Assembly (NCBI GenBank): GCA_905250125.1
Contig: CAJNOL010000790.1
Coordinates: forward strand, 39,282-103,281
Reading direction: 5' to 3'
DNA: 64,000 nt
DNA from: Rotaria sordida
Lineage: Eukaryota; Rotifera; Eurotatoria; Philodinida; Philodinidae
The notes beneath the pieces are model-generated. The model was not told the origin of the DNA and ran no database searches. It saw nothing but the letters and a program-made list of their open reading frames with translations. Made by a program: the position numbers and the translations under genes. Below are positions 59,560 to 64,000 of the stretch, one piece after another (the stretch's first letter is position 1; each line of letters opens with the position of its first letter).

Positions 59560-61180
59560 TAATAAAGGATTAAAACAGTAAAATTTTTTGCCTAGCTTTA
59601 CAGCAAAGTCTCCATGATTTATTTTTTATAATTAACGATATGTGACGAAGAAAAAGTTTTGTTCTTTTGCTAACATGAGTGCTGTATTTTTTTTTCGATC
59701 TCCATTTATATTATAGATCGAATTAGGCAGCTGCTCGAAAATGACATTGTAAATCGTCTTACTCTCTATGATCAAAGTGAAGTGACTTTTTCTTGTAAAG
59801 CTAGTGAGTGCCAGAATGTCGAGCTTATAATGAGCTACCATGCAGCTTTTTATCTCTTGGTCATTCTTATAGAAGATAGAGAAGTTTCTTAGCACTACTC
59901 TTTTACGTTATATCAGCAAGAAAACAGTTAGAGTCATTCTTTAACTCTAATGACGCTCCTGAGTTCAATGCTTTTATTGACGAGATTCACCTTTGAATTG
60001 TGATAAAAATGCAATCTTTACTGTCCAGCATCTTATATGATAGTTAGAAAAATACCCTGTTAGTTCCTAAACATGCTGGCTTCTTTGGGCTGAAAAGTAA
60101 GGTCAAATGTAGTGTACATTTATTAAAATATTTGAAAAAAAAGTGGTGTGATCGATAACGTATATGTGTTTAATGATCAAAGCACCAATAAATCTATACA
60201 CAATAAAATAGTATGTTAATCGGCATTACATCGAAAATCGCTATCAACTATGGTCTAAATAGATAACTGAAATTATAAATTAATCTACTTCAAACTAGAT
60301 CTGCATCAAAAAGTTTTATGGCATCTCATTTACTTCCCCTTAATTTTTGTCGATGATGATAGCAGGACAACTCAACTGTTCAAAAAAAAACTGTGCTTTA
60401 AATGTGCGATAAAAAATCCTTCAGAACAGGACAGGTTACAGGTTACATATTACAGATTACAAAAGTCCTTAACCTGCGGGACTCTAACTTTAAATATCGA
60501 TATAAAAATATTGATAGTCGGGTGTTTTTGATTTTGGTGGAAACATTGTAGATTTATTTTAATTCAAACTGCCTTTTTCTCGCTGAGGTAAAAGGCAAAA
60601 TCGAACAACGAAACCGGCTTAATTCAATTGAAAGAGAGCTCCTACGTTATTTCCACGCTTGTCTTCAACATGTGCGATCGAATCTTTTGTTCTTCTCCTT
60701 TTTATCATAATCAGACAACAGATCGAAATGAATTTTCACAATCCCGAAATTTATTCAGTAGGTAACATGCTCTTTCTATTTCAAATCCATTATACAAAAG
60801 TTCAATTTATATTTTTCTTTCCGCATAACTACTCTTTAACGGGAATTTGTCATTCAGCTATATTAGAGTTCATATTAAATATGGCAATATTTGTCAATCT
60901 CGACTACTTTTCCCCATCTTCGATCTCATTTATTTACCACCAGCATCGCCAGTCGATAGAGTCACAAAAAGTTCTCTAAAAAGACCAGCTTTTTTTGCAG
61001 AAGACTCGATCTCAGAAATATCCACGAATATTCTGAAAAAGTGCTAAATGTTCCAGTATTTTGGATTTTCTCTTCTTTTTTTCTTCTTTTTTCATCTTTT
61101 TGCAACTATAAACCCATGTAACCATTTTTAGATTTTAAACGCATCTCTTAGCGTCGATAACTTACGCAACTTGACGAGTT
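59560..61180. other. Satellite tail and spacer
   Basis: 59560-59630 holds the last satellite unit. An 87-codon minus-strand frame (59632-59895) has no recognised domain. A repeat related to 57168-57220 is at 60425-60480. No gene supported. Confidence 0.4.
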
Positions 61181-62917
61181 GGAACGCATCAAAAATGCAA
61201 TATTTTCGTGGGTCTGAACATGTTTATAGCTAGCCAACGCATCTTTGCTTGTTCCAATTCTAACAGCATTACAATCGACTGACATCAACAGAAGCGTTTG
61301 ATTGCGTCCTAAGTGCAACATTTTCTGGCGTTTGAATGCGTTCAAAAACCAAAACGCGTGTAAACTTGTCTATGTTGGAGGCGGATTACAATGTGTCTTC
61401 GGGTTTTGCTGCGTTTCGATGGAGTTATGAGATGAATTCGTTTTGACGTATTTAATTATCTCCAAAAAAATAGAATTAAAAATAATCATTACTCTGTGTC
61501 AGAATTGAACCGACTCATCGAAGCGAGCTATGATATAACGCCTAAATCCTGCGAGCAACAGAGTGATACTTTTCCATTGACAGTTTAAACTAAGATTTGA
61601 ACACATGACCAGTCGATTACAAACCGAACACAGCTAGCACTGAGCTATACACAACTCGAACTTGTTTCTATGTTCATTAATCGCATCATTCGTTCATATA
61701 ACATTACTTCTTACATCTTTGCGAATAGAGCTGTTAATTTATTTTATTTTTACTGTGTGAAATAAATATAAATAATATATTTATCGAAAAAAAAATCAAG
61801 ATAAATATATTATTGATATTTATTAAAAAATAAAAATAAAGACATAAAAAGTTTTAATATTTAAAAAAACTAAAAATCACAAAAAAATATCTCGCTCTAT
61901 AATAAACAAATTTATAAATATATGGTATAAAAAGATCAATTAACTTTTTTTTCTTATTACTAACATCTTATAATAACTAATGTCCTTAAAAATTGAGGGC
62001 ATTACAAGAAAAATATTTGCAAAAAATTCTTGTCTATGTACTTTTTTGTAATATGACATCGAAATTTTTTGAGATATCTGGAAAAAAATAAAATACTAGG
62101 TTTTCATTTAAAACGACTCCTTTTTTATTTAACTTTCTTCATTTTTTAACTAATAAAATTTTTTTATTGTATTTATCTTTATTGTATCAATGTAAAAGTT
62201 TTAGTTCGATGTATTCTGTGTTATAAATAACAATAAAGATAAACCAACGAGTCTGTTTGAAAAAGTGCTTGTAAAATTCAGATAAAATGAAATAGTTGAG
62301 AATAAAAGTAACATATTGATAGAATTTATTCGTTTGCCTAGGTAAGAGATGATGACATTTATAACAAAAGATTTAAGATCATAAACTACCGCGTGCGCAG
62401 CCAGAAACTTTTTAGAAGTAACGTAAAACGAGGCATACAGTTTTGTTAATATTTTAATATTTTCAGCAAGAAATGTGTAAATAACAGTCAATTATGATAG
62501 AATTAATCATTTATTATAATGAATCTATTAAATCAAATTCAACTTGGTTAAATTGTAATGATAGAGATACAATCTCAATGCTAGAATCCGGTTCGATTTC
62601 AAGAACATACTGATGATTAGTTTTTGACTTCTTTGCTAATAAAGTAAACGCGTTCACATCACATAACAGTATCGTAAGGTAGAAAAGTCAGAAAGTGCAT
62701 ATTAGTCTGTTTTCAGCATGGACGAGTTTACACGCGTTTTGGTTTTTGAGCGAGTTCACATATCTGAAAGTATTGCATTTTATACGCGTTCAAACGCGTC
62801 TATTGATATAAACCAGTTGTGATGCTGTTAGAATTAGAACGACGGAAGACGCTTCTATTCACTCCAAGCGCGTCCAGAGTCCGAAAATATTGCATTTTGG
62901 ATACTTTTAAATGCGCC
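61181..62917. mobile_element. Element of about 1.74 kb with long inverted ends
   Basis: The arm at 61181-61377 matches the reverse complement of 62714-62917 (for example TCAAAAACCAAAACGCGTGT next to the inner ends and AATTCTAACAGCAT in the middle). The interior is AT-rich with no transposase frame and contains tRNA-like sequence and a hairpin at 61761-61824. The arms share ACGCGT/AACGCAT composition with the MITE at 33589 and with diverged sequence at 63480-63870. Confidence 0.65.
61583..61655 (-). pseudogene. tRNA-like sequence (decayed tRNA or SINE head)
   Basis: On the minus strand it has an A-box-like TAGCTCAGTGCTAG, an anticodon-loop-like TTTGTAA (which would suit tRNA-Thr, UGU) and a B-box-like GTGTTCAAATC. 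Stems are imperfect, so an intact tRNA is unlikely. A second, weaker tRNA-like segment lies next to it at about 61500-61560 on the same strand. Confidence 0.45.
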
Positions 62918-64000
62918 GAATTGTATACCTTATAGATGTTCAGAAATGCCTTAGGAGTTAAAGCATGAATACATGGATAGTAAAAAGAACATCATCGAGT
63001 TTTTCTGATTGCAATGAAAATAGATAGCTTTTCGTATAGAAACTACGACTTAGAATCTTATGATAAGCTTAGATCAATTTGTGTGATTCTGAACTACTAA
63101 ACACAGAAATAACGAAAACAAGACATTCATCAACGATTGAAAATTTAAAAAGTTATTTATCAAAATAATCCTTCTTGGCATATGTATTGTAAAGAACCAT
63201 TCATAGGCGTATGCTTCGGCTCCTTATTCTTGTTCAACTGAGTTAATAGAAAGTTCATATGTTTATTCAAATGAATTAGAAAACCATCTTTTGCTTTCAA
63301 CTACTATCTTCTAAACTTAGTATCATGACACACTGTATTTCCTTCAATCGCAATAATATCCCAACGAAGAAACAGCACGCTAAACTCATGGACACATTTT
63401 CGTACAGACGCAACTTTCTTTTTTAAAATATTTATCCGTACTAACTAAACTAACTATATAACTATATATTCAATAGAGTTTCGAAAAGCAATGTATTCAA
63501 ATGCGTGTCGGCGAATTCGATGCATTGACAAAAGCATCTTTTGAAATGCATTTTATCGACTCTATCGACTAGATAGTGTTCATTGGAAGAGAGATAGCTT
63601 CTTTTAATTATTAAACATAATTAAAGGCATAAAATGACATGAATGCATTTTAACGTATTCTAGAATAAAAATTAAAATGTGTTTGTATACTTTTGATCCA
63701 CAAAGCATTTCAAAACTGTGAATGTTCTCGAAACGTGTTCAAGAAACACAGTGATCGGTATATCCAGATACGTTTTCATCATGCTTCGATATGAAAACAT
63801 GTCAGAACAGCGTAGATTTGCAATAAAAACGCATCTAGTTGCGTCTAAAATGCGTTTGATGGTTATATGGGAACTGATAGAACTTGAAAAGTAAGATACA
63901 TAATCCGAGTTTGACATCGCTGGAAGACTGGTCTCGTGCTAAACATCAGACATATATAGGCAAATCTAATAGGAAAAGACGAATTTTGCCAGAATTTACA
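62918..64000. other. Intergenic DNA to window end
   Basis: AT-rich. 63480-63870 has scattered AATGCATTTT and ACGCATCTAGTTGCGTC-like strings that look like an old relative of the 61-kb element ends. No gene seen. Confidence 0.4.

Overview
The window looks like nuclear DNA of a bdelloid rotifer, though the genus cannot be told from the sequence. It is very AT-rich, its genes are sparse and some carry short introns (50-76 bp), and two 100-N assembly gaps are present. Degenerate interstitial tracts of TGTGGG, the telomere hexamer known from the bdelloid Adineta vaga, occur throughout. Gene content fits: rhodopsin-like GPCRs, a Cys-loop receptor subunit, a decayed NHL-repeat exon, a pseudogene resembling a large uncharacterised bdelloid family (recognised from memory only), and an intronless PEP-carboxylase homologue, an enzyme family normally absent from animals.

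Layout. 1-5.4 kb: a foldback repeat, a secreted two-domain TIL inhibitor (minus), a 100-N gap in a palindromic repeat, and a nicotinic-like Cys-loop channel subunit (minus, two exons). 5.4-13.2 kb: mostly non-coding, with two foldbacks and one small hypothetical gene. 13.2-18.5 kb: a four-exon membrane-anchored Ser/Thr-linker protein, two foldback elements (one about 630 bp) and a multi-stop pseudogene. 18.5-23.3 kb: little except a gap with duplicated flanks. 23.3-29.7 kb: NAPRT in five exons, a PARP-type ADP-ribosyltransferase and a 7TM receptor, separated by a cluster of telomere-like hairpins. 29.7-44 kb: mostly non-coding, with a TA-flanked MITE, several decayed reading frames, a G/T-rich minisatellite and a 10/11-bp minisatellite inside an opened telomere-like hairpin. 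44-50.3 kb: the PEPC homologue and a decayed AT-rich gene cut by an 880-bp foldback. 51-55 kb: a second 7TM receptor and decayed NHL and unknown exons. 55-64 kb: mobile and repeat DNA, including a TTAA-flanked foldback, a head-to-head satellite split by a solo LTR with ATAAA target duplications, and a 1.7-kb element with long inverted ends.

The intact genes are functionally unrelated: NAD synthesis, ADP-ribosylation (which uses NAD), signalling, protease inhibition and possible anaplerosis. No operon-like or cluster logic is visible. The two most unusual signals are a dispersed telomere-like hairpin family whose loop motif is conserved, and the PEPC-family gene with several altered active-site motifs.
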